Shown piece by piece: positions 39,988 through 49,105 of a stretch of DNA of 64,000 bases. The notes under the pieces were generated by a model. That model was not told where the DNA came from. It did no database searches and worked only from the letters and a program-made list of their open reading frames with translations. The position numbers and the translations under genes were made by a program. Origin of the DNA: Azospirillum sp. TSH58 (GTDB taxonomy: Bacteria; Pseudomonadota; Alphaproteobacteria; Azospirillales; Azospirillaceae); assembly GCF_003119115.1 (NCBI RefSeq), contig NZ_CP022364.1, forward strand, positions 1,564,001 through 1,628,000, given 5' to 3'. The first letter of the stretch is position 1, and each line of letters opens with the position of its first letter.

Positions 39988-40329
39988 GATTGTTGCCTCC
40001 ATCCTGGCAGCAGAATTTTCAGCCCGGTTAACGTCCTGGCTGGCTCTGTGGTACGCAGATGCGGGGACGCCAGCAAGCCGGAAATCGCAAAGTTGCAGCA
40101 ATGAAGGAACAGTGTGTCCGACGGAACACACTCGTCTTGTGCACCGCCGTCGTGATTCCGCAGCGCGCACGGACCGGCTGAGCGGGCTCCGGCGATGCCC
40201 CGGACACAGCAAAGGCACAGGCTGCGGTCCGCATCGGCTGTTGCCGCGGGCGGGCTTTTATGGTCTTTTCACCCGCATCCGCCGCGGTATCGTGCGCGGT
40301 ACCCCGAATTTATGATCCAGGTTCCGACC
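39988..40329. other. Divergent region between porin and DUF3576 genes
   Basis: These 342 bp contain the promoters of both genes and the inverted repeat at 40111-40132. I see no supported gene. Confidence 0.5.
40111..40132. promoter_or_regulatory. Inverted repeat upstream of the porin gene
   Basis: AGTGTGTCC and GGAACACACT form a near-perfect inverted repeat with a three-base centre, about 125 bp before the porin start. It could be an operator for an envelope-stress or osmotic regulator. Confidence 0.4.
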
Positions 40330-40869
40330 ATGCGCCGTTCCCGTGTCCTTCGCCTTGCCCCCGTCGTGCTCGCGGCGTCGCTCGCCGTGGCCGGTTGCTC
40401 CAGCTGGGGCGGCCAGACGGAAACCGTCGATGAGCAGATCAAGAAGGAATACAAGTTCGGCAGCCTTCTCGGCACCGACGGCGGCTTCAGCCTGTTCGGC
40501 AAGAACAAGCGCAACGGCGCCGAGCAGGGCGATCCCAACGGCATCGGCGTCAACAGCTTCCTGTGGCGCGCCTCGCTGGACACGCTGTCCTTCATGCCGA
40601 TCGTCTCGGCCGATCCGTTCGGCGGCGTCATCCTGACCGACTGGTACACGCCGCCGGACACCCCGAACGAGCGTTTCAAGGTCAACCTGTACATCATGGA
40701 CCGCCAGCTCCGCGCCGACGGCGTGCGGGTGTCGGTGTTCAAGCAGCAGCGCGCCGGGTCGGACTGGCGCGACAGCACGGTCGGTCCGGAGACGGCGACG
40801 ACGCTGGAGGACGCGGTGCTGACCCGCGCCCGCCAGATCCGCGTCGCCCAGCAGGCCGCGGCGCGCTGA
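40330..40869 (+). CDS. DUF3576 lipoprotein
   Basis: The 179-residue protein has a lipobox (AVAGC, Cys23), then the DUF3576 core: GIGVNSFLWRASLDTLSFMPIVSADPFGGVILTDWYTPPDTPNERFKVNLYI and LRADGVRVSVFKQ. It is an envelope protein of unknown function, commonly next to leuS in alphaproteobacteria. The ATG at 40330 gives a normal lipoprotein leader; one at 40312 adds six residues. leuS follows after 125 bp. Confidence 0.9.
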   Translation: MRRSRVLRLAPVVLAASLAVAGCSSWGGQTETVDEQIKKEYKFGSLLGTDGGFSLFGKNKRNGAEQGDPNGIGVNSFLWRASLDTLSFMPIVSADPFGGVILTDWYTPPDTPNERFKVNLYIMDRQLRADGVRVSVFKQQRAGSDWRDSTVGPETATTLEDAVLTRARQIRVAQQAAAR

Positions 40870-40994
40870 GCGGACGCGCCGGCCGCTCAAGCAAGGCGGG
40901 GCGGGGCGCCGGACATCGGTCCGCCGCCTGTCATCCCGCCGCCGGCGTCTTATTTCTCTAGACCCACGAAACTCACGGAACGGCGTCTGCGGTC

Positions 40995-43565
40995 ATGTCG
41001 CGTTACAATGTCAAGGAAACCGAAGCGAAGTGGCAGGGCGAGTGGGAGCGGCAGGGCTGCTTCACCGCGCGCGAGGACGCTTCCCGTGAGAAGTACTATG
41101 TGCTGGAGATGTTCCCCTACCCGTCGGGGCGCATCCACATGGGGCATGTCCGCAACTACACCATCGGCGACGTGATCGCGCGCTACAAGCGGGCCCGCGG
41201 CTTCAACGTGCTGCACCCCATGGGCTGGGACGCCTTCGGCCTGCCGGCGGAGAACGCCGCGCTGGAGAAGAAGACCCACCCGGCCAAATGGACGCGCGAG
41301 AACATCGCGGCCATGCGCGCCCAGTTGAAGACGATGGGCCTGTCGATCGACTGGGACCGCGAGATCGCCACCTGCGACGTGGAGTATTACCGCCACGAGC
41401 AGAAGATGTTCCTGGATTTCCTGAAGGAAGGCCTGGCCTACCGCAAGGAGTCCTGGGTCAACTGGGACCCGGTCGACAACACGGTTCTCGCCAACGAGCA
41501 GGTGATCGACGGCCGCGGCTGGCGCACCGGGGCGCTGGTGGAGAAGCGCAAGCTGTCGCAGTGGTTCCTCAAGATCACCGCCTACGCCGACGAGCTGCTG
41601 AAGGGGCTGGACACGCTGGACCGCTGGCCGGAGCGCGTGCGCCTGATGCAGGAGAACTGGATCGGCAAGTCCACCGGCGTGCGCTTCCGCTTCGACCTCG
41701 TCGGGCGGGCGGACAAGCTGGAGGTCTTCACGACCCGGCCCGACACGCTGTTCGGCGCCTCCTTCGCGGCGATCTCGGCCAACCATCCGCTGGCCGCCGA
41801 ACTGGCCGCCGGCAACCCCGCGCTGGCCGAGTTCATCGCCGAATGCAACCGCCTGGGCACCAGCGAGGAGGCGATCGAGACCGCCGAGAAGCGCGGCTTC
41901 GACACCGGGCTGAAGGTGGTGCATCCCTTCGACCCGTCCTGGGAGCTGCCGGTCTACGTCGCCAACTTCGTGCTGATGGACTACGGCACGGGCGCCATCT
42001 TCGGCTGCCCGGCCCATGACCAGCGCGACCTGGACTTCGCCCGCAAGTACGGCCTGCCGGTCACCCCGGTGGTCGTCCCGGCGGACGCCGATCCCGCCGC
42101 CTTCACGGTCGGCGACGAGGCCTACACCGGCCCCGGCCTGCTGCGCAACTCGCGCTTCCTCGACGGGCTGGAGGTCGAGCCGGCCAAGCAGGAGGTCGGC
42201 AAGCGGCTGGAGGAGCAGGGGCAGGGCGAGCGCACCACCCAGTACCGGCTGCGCGACTGGGGCGTCTCCCGCCAGCGTTACTGGGGCTGCCCGATCCCGG
42301 TCATCCATTGCGAGAGCTGCGGCATCGTCCCGGTGCCCGAGCGGGATCTGCCGGTCGTCCTGCCGGAGGACGTGACCTTCGACAAGCCCGGCAACCCGCT
42401 GGACCACCACCCGACCTGGAAGCACACGAGCTGCCCGAGCTGCGGCAAGCCGGCGGTGCGCGAGACCGACACCTTCGACACCTTCATCGAGTCGAGCTGG
42501 TATTTCGCCCGCTTCTGCTCGCCCAAGGCCGAGGACGTCGCCTTCACGCGCGAGGCGGTGGACTACTGGCTGGCCGTGGACCAGTACATCGGCGGCATCG
42601 AGCATGCCGTGCTGCACCTGCTCTACTCCCGCTTCTGGACGCGGGCGATGAAGCAGTGCGGCTACCTGAACGTGGAGGAGCCCTTCGCCGGCCTCTTCAC
42701 CCAGGGCATGGTCAACCACGAGACCTACAAGGACGCCGGCACCGGCGCCTGGCTGGCGCCGACCGACATCCGCAGGAACGATCTCGGCGACTACATCCGC
42801 AACGACAACGACGGCCCGGTGACGGTCGGCCGCGTCGAGAAGATGTCGAAGTCCAAGAAGAACGTGGTCGACCCGGCGCACATCATCGGCACCTACGGCG
42901 CCGACGCCGCCCGCCTGTTCATGCTGTCCGACAGCCCGCCGGAACGCGACCTGGAATGGACCGAAGCCGGCATCGACGGCGCCTGGCGCTACATCAACCG
43001 CCTGTGGCGGATGGTGACGGAATCGCCGGTCGCGCTGCCGCCCGTCGGCGCGCCGAAGCCGGACGCTCTGAGCGCCAAGGCCGAGGCCACCCGCCGCATG
43101 GTCCACAAGGCGATCGCCGGCATCTCGGAAGACCTGGAGAAGTTCCGCTTCAACAAGGCGGTGGCCCGCGTGCGCGAGCTGTCCAACGCCCTGGCCGAGC
43201 TGGACGGAACGGGCGAGGGTGAAGCCTGGGTCCTGCGCGAGGGCTTCGAGGCCACCGTCCGCCTGATCGCCCCGATGATGCCCCATCTCGCCGAGGAGCT
43301 GTGGGCGCGGCTCGGCCACGCCACGCTGCTGGTCAACCAGCCCTGGCCGCAGGCCGACGCCGCCCTGGTGGTCGAGGACTCGGTTACCATGGCGGTGCAG
43401 GTCAACGGCAAGCTGCGCGCGACGCTGGAGCTGCCGCGCGACATGGCGAAGGACGCCGCGGAGCAGGCCGCCCTGGCCGACCCGAACGTCCAGCGCGCCC
43501 TGGAGGGCAAGCCGGTGCGCAAGGTCATCGTCGTCCCGAACCGGGTGATCAATGTCGTCGTCTGA
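40995..43565 (+). CDS. leuS: Leucyl-tRNA synthetase
   Basis: The class I synthetase charges tRNA-Leu. The 856-residue protein has the HMGH version of the HIGH motif in [21 protein letters not shown]1 editing domain (about residues 220-410) contains [14 protein letters not shown], and KMSKS is in [14 protein letters not shown]. Anticodon-binding and C-terminal domains end at [14 protein letters not shown]. Length is standard. Its last codons overlap the lptE start by 14 bp, so lptE translation is probably coupled. Confidence 0.98.
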   Translation: MSRYNVKETEAKWQGEWERQGCFTAREDASREKYYVLEMFPYPSGRIHMGHVRNYTIGDVIARYKRARGFNVLHPMGWDAFGLPAENAALEKKTHPAKWTRENIAAMRAQLKTMGLSIDWDREIATCDVEYYRHEQKMFLDFLKEGLAYRKESWVNWDPVDNTVLANEQVIDGRGWRTGALVEKRKLSQWFLKITAYADELLKGLDTLDRWPERVRLMQENWIGKSTGVRFRFDLVGRADKLEVFTTRPDTLFGASFAAISANHPLAAELAAGNPALAEFIAECNRLGTSEEAIETAEKRGFDTGLKVVHPFDPSWELPVYVANFVLMDYGTGAIFGCPAHDQRDLDFARKYGLPVTPVVVPADADPAAFTVGDEAYTGPGLLRNSRFLDGLEVEPAKQEVGKRLEEQGQGERTTQYRLRDWGVSRQRYWGCPIPVIHCESCGIVPVPERDLPVVLPEDVTFDKPGNPLDHHPTWKHTSCPSCGKPAVRETDTFDTFIESSWYFARFCSPKAEDVAFTREAVDYWLAVDQYIGGIEHAVLHLLYSRFWTRAMKQCGYLNVEEPFAGLFTQGMVNHETYKDAGTGAWLAPTDIRRNDLGDYIRNDNDGPVTVGRVEKMSKSKKNVVDPAHIIGTYGADAARLFMLSDSPPERDLEWTEAGIDGAWRYINRLWRMVTESPVALPPVGAPKPDALSAKAEATRRMVHKAIAGISEDLEKFRFNKAVARVRELSNALAELDGTGEGEAWVLREGFEATVRLIAPMMPHLAEELWARLGHATLLVNQPWPQADAALVVEDSVTMAVQVNGKLRATLELPRDMAKDAAEQAALADPNVQRALEGKPVRKVIVVPNRVINVVV

Positions 43566-44145
43566 CCTTCATAACGACAATGGCCATAACGACAATGGCC
43601 ATAACGACAATGGCCATAACGGCAAGGCCGGCGTGCGGCGGCGGGGGCTTCTCGCCCTCACCCTGCTGGCGCCGGCGGTGCTTGCCACGGCGGCCTGCGG
43701 TTTCCAGCCCATGTATGGAACGCTCGGGTCCAACAGCATCGGCACCGCCGAGCTTCAGCAGGTGGACATCGGAGTCATCCGGGACCGCTATGGCCAGAAG
43801 CTGCGCAACCTCCTGATCGACCGCTTCTACGCCGACGGCCGCCCGGCCGCCCCGCGTTACCGGCTGGAGACCACGCTGACCGCGTCGGAGCAGAAGCTGT
43901 CCCTTCAGAAGGACGCGACCGCCACCCGCGCCCAGCTCGTCGTGAACGCCCCTTACCAGCTTATCGACGCGGCGACGGGCGCGATCCTGTTCCAGGCCAA
44001 CGCGCGGTCCTACATCAGCTACAACGTGCTGGAGCAGCAGTACGGCGCCCTGGCCACGGTCGAGAACGCCTACGACCGCGCGCTTCTGGAAATCTCGAAC
44101 GAGATCACCACCCGCGTGGCCGCCCAGCTCGGCCGCAAGCTCTGA
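43552..44145 (+). CDS. lptE: LPS-assembly lipoprotein LptE, with an N-terminal HNDNG repeat
   Basis: LptE plugs the LptD channel that inserts lipopolysaccharide into the outer membrane. The 197-residue protein has a lipobox (ATAAC, Cys49), then [10 protein letters not shown] and a domain with [22 protein letters not shown] and [28 protein letters not shown], as in alphaproteobacterial LptE. Before the signal helix come residues 7-23, HNDNG repeated three times, encoded by a 15-bp tandem repeat. This makes an unusually long hydrophilic n-region. It overlaps leuS and precedes holA, the usual alphaproteobacterial order. Confidence 0.93.
   Translation: MSSSDLHNDNGHNDNGHNDNGHNGKAGVRRRGLLALTLLAPAVLATAACGFQPMYGTLGSNSIGTAELQQVDIGVIRDRYGQKLRNLLIDRFYADGRPAAPRYRLETTLTASEQKLSLQKDATATRAQLVVNAPYQLIDAATGAILFQANARSYISYNVLEQQYGALATVENAYDRALLEISNEITTRVAAQLGRKL
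43570..43628. repeat. 15-bp tandem repeat in the lptE 5' coding region
   Basis: CATAACGACAATGGC occurs at 43570, 43585 and 43600, with a partial fourth copy from 43615. The unit length keeps the frame, so copy-number changes would add or remove HNDNG without a frameshift. Confidence 0.92.
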
Positions 44146-44194
44146 TCCGCACTGGACAACCGGAGGCCGGACCTCCGCCACCGACGGTGTCTTC

Positions 44195-45217
44195 GTGAAG
44201 CTGCAAGCCCGGGCGATCGACGGCTTCCTGCGCAGTCCCGATCCCAAGATCCGCGCGGTTCTGCTCTACGGCCCGGACACCGGTCTGGTGCGCGATCGCG
44301 CCATGGGTCTGGGCCGCACCGTGGTCGCCGACCTGTCCGACCCCTTCCGAGTGACGGAGATGCTGGGCCGCGCCGTCGCCGACGACCCGGCGCGTCTGGC
44401 CGACGAGGCAGCCGCCCTGTCCTTCACCGGTGGCCGCCGGCTGATCCGCGTGCGCGAGGCGGAGGACAACGTCACCGCCGCCTTCACCGCCTTCCTGGCC
44501 GATCGGACGCCCGGCGACAGCCTCGTCATCGTCGAGGCCGGCGATCTCGGCAACCGGTCGAAGCTGCGCACTCTGTTCGAAGGGGCGGACGGCGCCGTCG
44601 CCATTCCCTGCTATGTGGAGGAGGAGGCGGCGCTTGGCCGGGTCATCGCCGACATCCTGCACGGCCACGGACTGACCGCCGACCCCGACGCGCTGACCTT
44701 CCTTGCCGGCAACCTGGTCGGCGACCGCATGGTGGCGCGCGGCGAGATGGAGAAGCTGGCGCTCTACATGGGCACGGAGACGCGCGTCCGGCTGGAGGAC
44801 GCCCAGGCCTGCGTCGGCGACAGCGCGGCCCTGTCGCTCGACGAGCCGATCTGGGCGGCGGCGGAGGGCGACTTCGCGACGCTCGACCGCTCGCTGGCCC
44901 GGCTGTTCGCCGAGGGCATGTCCCCGGTGCCCATCCTGCGCGCCGCCCAGCGCCATTTCCAGCGCCTGCAGCTGGTCGCCGGGCAGGTGGCGGCCGGCAA
45001 GTCGGCGGACGCCGCGGTGGAAGCGCTGCGCCCGCCGGTGTTCTTCAAGATGAAGCCGCGGCTGACCGGACAGGCCCGCCGCTGGCCGGCACCGCTGGTG
45101 CGGCAGGCGCTGGAGCGGCTGGTCGAGGCCGAGGCGGACTGCAAGCGCACCAGCATGCCCGACCAGACGCTCTGCGCCCGCGTCCTCTTCCAGCTCGCCT
45201 CGCTGGCGCGCCGCTGA
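44195..45217 (+). CDS. holA: DNA polymerase III delta subunit
   Basis: The delta subunit opens the sliding clamp in the clamp loader. The 340-residue protein has IRAVLLYGPDTGLVRDRA at the N-terminus, FTGGRRLIRVREAEDNVTAAF, the middle AAA-like region with LVIVEAGDLGNRSKLRTLFE, and a C-terminal helical collar. The start is GTG at 44195, after a GC-rich spacer with GGAGG at 44162. It follows lptE by 49 bp in the conserved leuS-lptE-holA order. Confidence 0.95.
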   Translation: MKLQARAIDGFLRSPDPKIRAVLLYGPDTGLVRDRAMGLGRTVVADLSDPFRVTEMLGRAVADDPARLADEAAALSFTGGRRLIRVREAEDNVTAAFTAFLADRTPGDSLVIVEAGDLGNRSKLRTLFEGADGAVAIPCYVEEEAALGRVIADILHGHGLTADPDALTFLAGNLVGDRMVARGEMEKLALYMGTETRVRLEDAQACVGDSAALSLDEPIWAAAEGDFATLDRSLARLFAEGMSPVPILRAAQRHFQRLQLVAGQVAAGKSADAAVEALRPPVFFKMKPRLTGQARRWPAPLVRQALERLVEAEADCKRTSMPDQTLCARVLFQLASLARR

Positions 45218-45241
45218 ACCTCTTCCTTACGTCGCGGCCCC

Positions 45242-46606
45242 TTACTTCGCGGCCAGGAACTGCGGCACGCGCAGCAGGATCAGCTCGTTGTGGTCCTGCT
45301 TGCCCAGCTCGCGGCCCGACGAGTAGGGGAGGTTGTTGTCGTTGCCGACGACGATGTGCTCGGCGTCCACCACGTCGACATTCTCGATGGTCACGAAGGG
45401 AAAGGTGAACTTGCCCTTGTCCCCGCCGAGCCGGGCGACGCCCTTCGGATCGTCGATGTCCATCAGGTCGACGTAGCCGACCTTCTTCACGAAGCCTTCC
45501 GCGTCGGCCTGGGCGAAGTCGATCTTGTAGACGCGCTTGAACTGCGCCGGCGCGTTGAAGCAGTCCGGGGTGGGCTGGCCGGCGCAGCCCTTGGCCGGGT
45601 TGCCCTCGCCGTTGTCGCGCTCGATGATCAGGCCGGTGGTGGCGTCGATCATGTTGAAATCGCCGATGTTGTTGCCGTTGGCCTCCAGAAGGTACTTGAA
45701 GCTGCGGCCCGTGAAGTCGCCCTTGGCGACGTCGAATTCGGCGATGCGCAGATACTCGCGCCCGTCCTTGGTCTCCCAGGCACCACCCGTCCACAGCGGG
45801 CCTTCGAACAGCGGATAGAGGAACCGACCGTCCTTCGACGCGGCCATCCCTTCGAAACCGCGCGAGCGGCGCACCTCGAAGCCGACGGCGCCCGGCACCG
45901 CCGGGGTGGACACCGCGTAATGATCGGGGGAGCGGACCGGCTTGCCGTCGACCTTGCTCTCATGCAGAGACAGCAGCGTGCCGGTCCGGTCGGTCACCAG
46001 GATGTAGGGGCCGAACTCGTCACCGAAATACATCCGCTCGCCGACAATCTGCACGCTCTCGACGTCGAAATCGGCGCCGGTCAGATAGCGTTCCTTGGTC
46101 GCCTCGGTGACGATGGGGAAGGGCACCTTGCGGTCGGGATCGCGCAGGAACAGCGTCTCGGCCACCGCCGCCTTGCCGGTCTTCCAGTCGATGGTCAGCC
46201 TGTGCACCGTCAGCATCGCGTCGGCGGAGTTGCCCTTGCTGCCGAAGCCGTTGTCGGTCAGCACCAGGAAGCTTCCGTCGCCCAGCGCCTTGATGCCGGA
46301 GAAGCCCTGGACCGGCTGGCCCTCGAAGGGCAGCGCCATGCCGGTGCCGCGCGCCGCGCCGGGGGCCGACAGGAAGGACGTGCCGTCGATGCTGCGGAGT
46401 TGGTCGACGCGCTTGCGGTCGGCCGCGGTGAACTTGCCGGAGGTGCGGAACAGGTCCGGCGCGTCGGCGGGCGGGGCGACGAAGGTCGCGGCGTCGATGA
46501 CGCCGTGGCCGGCCAGTTCCGCCGGGAATTTCTGGTCCGCAAGAGCCGGACCGGCGAGCAGGGTCGCGGTGAGGCCGGCAAGGCATAGGCCGTGGATGGG
46601 CTTCAT
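45242..46606 (-). CDS. Exported esterase-like activity of phytase family protein
   Basis: The 454-residue protein has a signal peptide (LCLAGLTATLLAGPALA) and a propeller domain typical of the phytase-esterase-like family: VQGFSGIKALGDGSFLVLTDNGFGSKGNSADAML, VESVQIVGERMYFGDEFGPYILV, FEGMAASKDGRFLYPLFEG, NIGDFNMIDATTGLIIERDNGEG, and DVVDAEHIVVGNDNNLPYSSGR. Members probably hydrolyse phosphate or ester bonds in the periplasm; the true substrate is unknown. It is convergent with holA. A 12-bp palindrome, TCACTAAAGTGA, is about 80 bp upstream of the start. Confidence 0.88.
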   Translation of the reverse strand: MKPIHGLCLAGLTATLLAGPALADQKFPAELAGHGVIDAATFVAPPADAPDLFRTSGKFTAADRKRVDQLRSIDGTSFLSAPGAARGTGMALPFEGQPVQGFSGIKALGDGSFLVLTDNGFGSKGNSADAMLTVHRLTIDWKTGKAAVAETLFLRDPDRKVPFPIVTEATKERYLTGADFDVESVQIVGERMYFGDEFGPYILVTDRTGTLLSLHESKVDGKPVRSPDHYAVSTPAVPGAVGFEVRRSRGFEGMAASKDGRFLYPLFEGPLWTGGAWETKDGREYLRIAEFDVAKGDFTGRSFKYLLEANGNNIGDFNMIDATTGLIIERDNGEGNPAKGCAGQPTPDCFNAPAQFKRVYKIDFAQADAEGFVKKVGYVDLMDIDDPKGVARLGGDKGKFTFPFVTIENVDVVDAEHIVVGNDNNLPYSSGRELGKQDHNELILLRVPQFLAAK

Positions 46607-46688
46607 GAATCTCCCCCTCTGTGTCGGCTCCGGCCGCGTCGATGCGGCCGGACGACCCTGTTTAGGGGGAGATCATGTTAGTGCCGTT

Positions 46689-46700
46689 TCACTAAAGTGA
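46689..46700. promoter_or_regulatory. Palindrome upstream of the phytase-like gene
   Basis: TCACTAAAGTGA is a perfect 12-bp palindrome in the 114-bp gap between parB and the phytase-like gene. It does not match a full Pho box. Confidence 0.35.
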
Positions 46701-46720
46701 CAGTTTGGTTCCGCGACGTC

Positions 46721-47638
46721 CTACTCACCACCGAGGCGCCGCAGCACGTCGTCGAGCTGGTCCAGCGTCTGGTAATGGATGGTGATGGAGCCGCCCTTGC
46801 CCTGCGGCGTGATGGCGACCTTCAGCCCGATGCGGGCCGAGATCTCCTCCTCCAGGTTCACCAGATCGACGTCCTTGAGCGTCGGGTCGGTGGCGGCGCC
46901 GCCGCGCCCACCACCGGCCTTCTTCGGCTTGGTCGGGGCGCCGCCGCGCATGAGGTCTTCGGTCTGGCGAACGTTCAGCCCGCGCTTGACCACCTCGCGC
47001 GCCACCGACACCGGATCGGAGGAGGTGAGCAGCGCGCGGGCGTGACCGGCGCTGAGCGCCCCGTCCTGCACCATGCCCTTGACCGGGTCGGGCAGGGCGA
47101 GCAGGCGCATCATGTTGGCGACGTGGCTGCGGCTCTTGCCGACCGAGCGCGCCAGATCCTCCTGCGTGTGCTCGAACTCCTCCATCAGGCGCTTGTAGCC
47201 TTCGGCCTCTTCGAGCGGGGTCAGGTCCTGGCGCTGGATGTTCTCGATCAGCGCGATTTCCAGCGCCTCACGGTCCGACAGCTCGCGGATGACGACCGGC
47301 ACCTCGTGCAGGCCGGCGACCTGGGCGGCGCGCCAGCGGCGTTCGCCGGCGATCAGCTCATAGGAGTTGGTCGTCTCCGAATCCCGGCGCACGAGCAGGG
47401 GTTGGAGGATGCCCTTGTCGCGGATCGACTCGACCAGCCCCTGCAGCGCCTCGTCGTCGAAGGTCCGGCGCGGCTGGTATTTGCCGGGATGGATGAACTC
47501 GATGGGCACCTGCTTGGACTGGCGCACCTTGTCGAGCGCCGAGTAATCCTCGGCCGCCTCGCCGAACAGGGCGGACAGGCCACGGCCCAGGCTGGCGCGG
47601 CGGGCACCGCCGTCCGAACGTTTGGTATCCTCCATCAC
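46721..47638 (-). CDS. parB: Chromosome partitioning protein ParB
   Basis: ParB binds parS sites near the origin and spreads as a CTP-dependent clamp for chromosome segregation. The 305-residue protein has RASLGRGLSALFGE, the CTPase/N-domain motif NSYELIAGERRWRAAQVAGL with IENIQRQDLTPLEEA, a helix-turn-helix QEDLARSVGKSRSHVANMMRLL, and a C-terminal dimer domain. The GTG start overlaps the parA stop (GTGA); an ATG one codon later is also possible. Candidate parS sites are nearby at 49049, 51032 and 58439. Confidence 0.97.
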   Translation of the reverse strand: MMEDTKRSDGGARRASLGRGLSALFGEAAEDYSALDKVRQSKQVPIEFIHPGKYQPRRTFDDEALQGLVESIRDKGILQPLLVRRDSETTNSYELIAGERRWRAAQVAGLHEVPVVIRELSDREALEIALIENIQRQDLTPLEEAEGYKRLMEEFEHTQEDLARSVGKSRSHVANMMRLLALPDPVKGMVQDGALSAGHARALLTSSDPVSVAREVVKRGLNVRQTEDLMRGGAPTKPKKAGGGRGGAATDPTLKDVDLVNLEEEISARIGLKVAITPQGKGGSITIHYQTLDQLDDVLRRLGGE

Positions 47639-48441
47639 GCGCTCAGCCTCTTCTCACGGCGCAGCACCTCGCCCGCCAGATGGATGTATGCCTGCGACCC
47701 GGGGCAGCGCATGTCGTAGATCAGCACCGGCTTGCCGTGGGACGGCGCCTCCGACACCTTCACGTTCCGCGGGATGACGGTGTCGTAGACCTTCTCCCCG
47801 AAGAAGCCGCGCACGTCGGCGGCCACCATGTCGGACAGGTTGTTGCGCTTGTCGAACATCGTCAGGACGACGCCATGGATGTCCAGATCGGGGTTGAAGG
47901 CGCGCTTCACCCGCTCGATGGTGCGGACGAGATGGCTGAGGCCCTCCAGCGCGTAGAACTCGCACTGCAGCGGCACCATCACGGCATGGGAGGCGACCAG
48001 CGCGTTCAGCGTCAGCAGGCCGAGCGCCGGCGGGCAGTCGATCAGCACGTAATCGTATTCGAGCGCGCTCTTGTCCACCGCCTCGCGCAGCCGGAACTCG
48101 CGCCGCTCGGAGGTGACAAGCTCGACCTCGGCGCCGGACAGATCGACGGAGGAGGTGATGATCGACAGGTTCGGCACTGTCGACACCGTCGCGGCGTCTT
48201 CCAGCGGCATGCCGTCGAACAGCACGTCGTAGATGCCGACCCGCCGGTCGGCGCGCGGAATGCCAAGACCGGTGGAGGCGTTGCCCTGGGGATCGAGATC
48301 GATCACCAGCACGCGCTTGCCGATGGCGGCCAGGGCGGTTGCCAGATTGATGGTGGTCGTGGTCTTGCCCACGCCGCCTTTCTGGTTGGCAATCGAGATG
48401 ACCCGAGCGGACGGGGCAGCGGAAGAATGGGCAGAGGGCAT
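47635..48441 (-). CDS. parA: Chromosome partitioning ATPase ParA
   Basis: ParA is the Walker-type ATPase that moves ParB-parS complexes. The 268-residue protein has the deviant Walker A KGGVGKTTTTINLATALA, IDLDPQGNASTGLG, and the switch region YDYVLIDCPPALGLLTLNAL. The ATG at 48441 is preferred because GAGAGG lies five bases before it; frames further upstream (48477, 48510) add an unconserved leader. It is 49 bp after rsmG and overlaps parB, in the order mnmE-mnmG-rsmG-parA-parB. Confidence 0.96.
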   Translation of the reverse strand: MPSAHSSAAPSARVISIANQKGGVGKTTTTINLATALAAIGKRVLVIDLDPQGNASTGLGIPRADRRVGIYDVLFDGMPLEDAATVSTVPNLSIITSSVDLSGAEVELVTSERREFRLREAVDKSALEYDYVLIDCPPALGLLTLNALVASHAVMVPLQCEFYALEGLSHLVRTIERVKRAFNPDLDIHGVVLTMFDKRNNLSDMVAADVRGFFGEKVYDTVIPRNVKVSEAPSHGKPVLIYDMRCPGSQAYIHLAGEVLRREKRLSA

Positions 48442-48490
48442 GTCAGCCTCTCGGGAAGCCTCGGAGCGGGAATGCATCAGAGTCGCGGTC

Positions 48491-49105
48491 TTAGACACGG
48501 GCGATACCACTCACACGCAGGATGGTTCCGGTGGGGTCGGTGCGGCTGTCGAAGCGCTCGGTCCGCATCTTCCAATATTTGGTGGTATCGGTCAATTCGT
48601 CGGCCACATTTTGACCCTTGGGAAACAGTGCCGCACCCCTGTCTTGGAGGAAGGGATGGGCCCAGGTCAGCAGGTCGTTCAGCGGCGCGAGAGCGCGGGC
48701 CGTCACCACGTCGGCGGCGATCGGCGGCACCGCCTCGATCCGCTTGTTGTGCACCGTGACCGACGCTCCGGCGACGCGGGCCGCCTCGCGCAGGAAGGCG
48801 CATTTGCGGGAGTCGCTCTCCACCAGATGCACCTCCGGCACGCCCATGATGGCGAGGACGAGGCCGGGAAAGCCGGCCCCGCTGCCGAGATCGACCAGCA
48901 CCCGAGCGCCTTCGGGCAGCAGCGGATGGAGCTGGGCGGAGTCGAGGAAGTGTCGGCGCCAGGCGTCGGGCAAGGTGGAGGGGCCGACGAGGTTGATCTT
49001 CGGCTGCCACTTGCGCAGCGTCGCCTCGTAAGCGGCAAGCCGGTCCAGCGTTTCACGTGAAACACCGGTTTCCGCCTGGAAGGCCGCGGCATCGAACAGA
49101 CTCAT
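48491..49105 (-). CDS. rsmG: 16S rRNA (guanine-N7) methyltransferase
   Basis: RsmG methylates G527 of 16S rRNA with S-adenosylmethionine. The 204-residue protein has KINLVGPSTLPDAWRRHFLDSAQL, the cofactor site LVDLGSGAGFPGLVLAIMGV, and VTARALAPLNDLLTWAHPFL. The start codon overlaps the mnmG stop by one base (TGATG). Codons for VSRET near residue 15 contain a near-perfect parS at 49049-49064, so this protein segment and a ParB site share DNA. Confidence 0.97.
   Translation of the reverse strand: MSLFDAAAFQAETGVSRETLDRLAAYEATLRKWQPKINLVGPSTLPDAWRRHFLDSAQLHPLLPEGARVLVDLGSGAGFPGLVLAIMGVPEVHLVESDSRKCAFLREAARVAGASVTVHNKRIEAVPPIAADVVTARALAPLNDLLTWAHPFLQDRGAALFPKGQNVADELTDTTKYWKMRTERFDSRTDPTGTILRVSGIARV
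49049..49064. promoter_or_regulatory. parS-like ParB binding site inside rsmG
   Basis: CGTTTCACGTGAAACA matches the consensus TGTTTCACGTGAAACA at 15 of 16 positions. It lies within the rsmG coding sequence, 1.4 kb from parB. Confidence 0.88.

Noticed and set aside
46607..46720. Pho box upstream of the phytase-like gene
   Set aside because: Only one CTGTCA-like half is present on the minus strand and the second repeat does not match.
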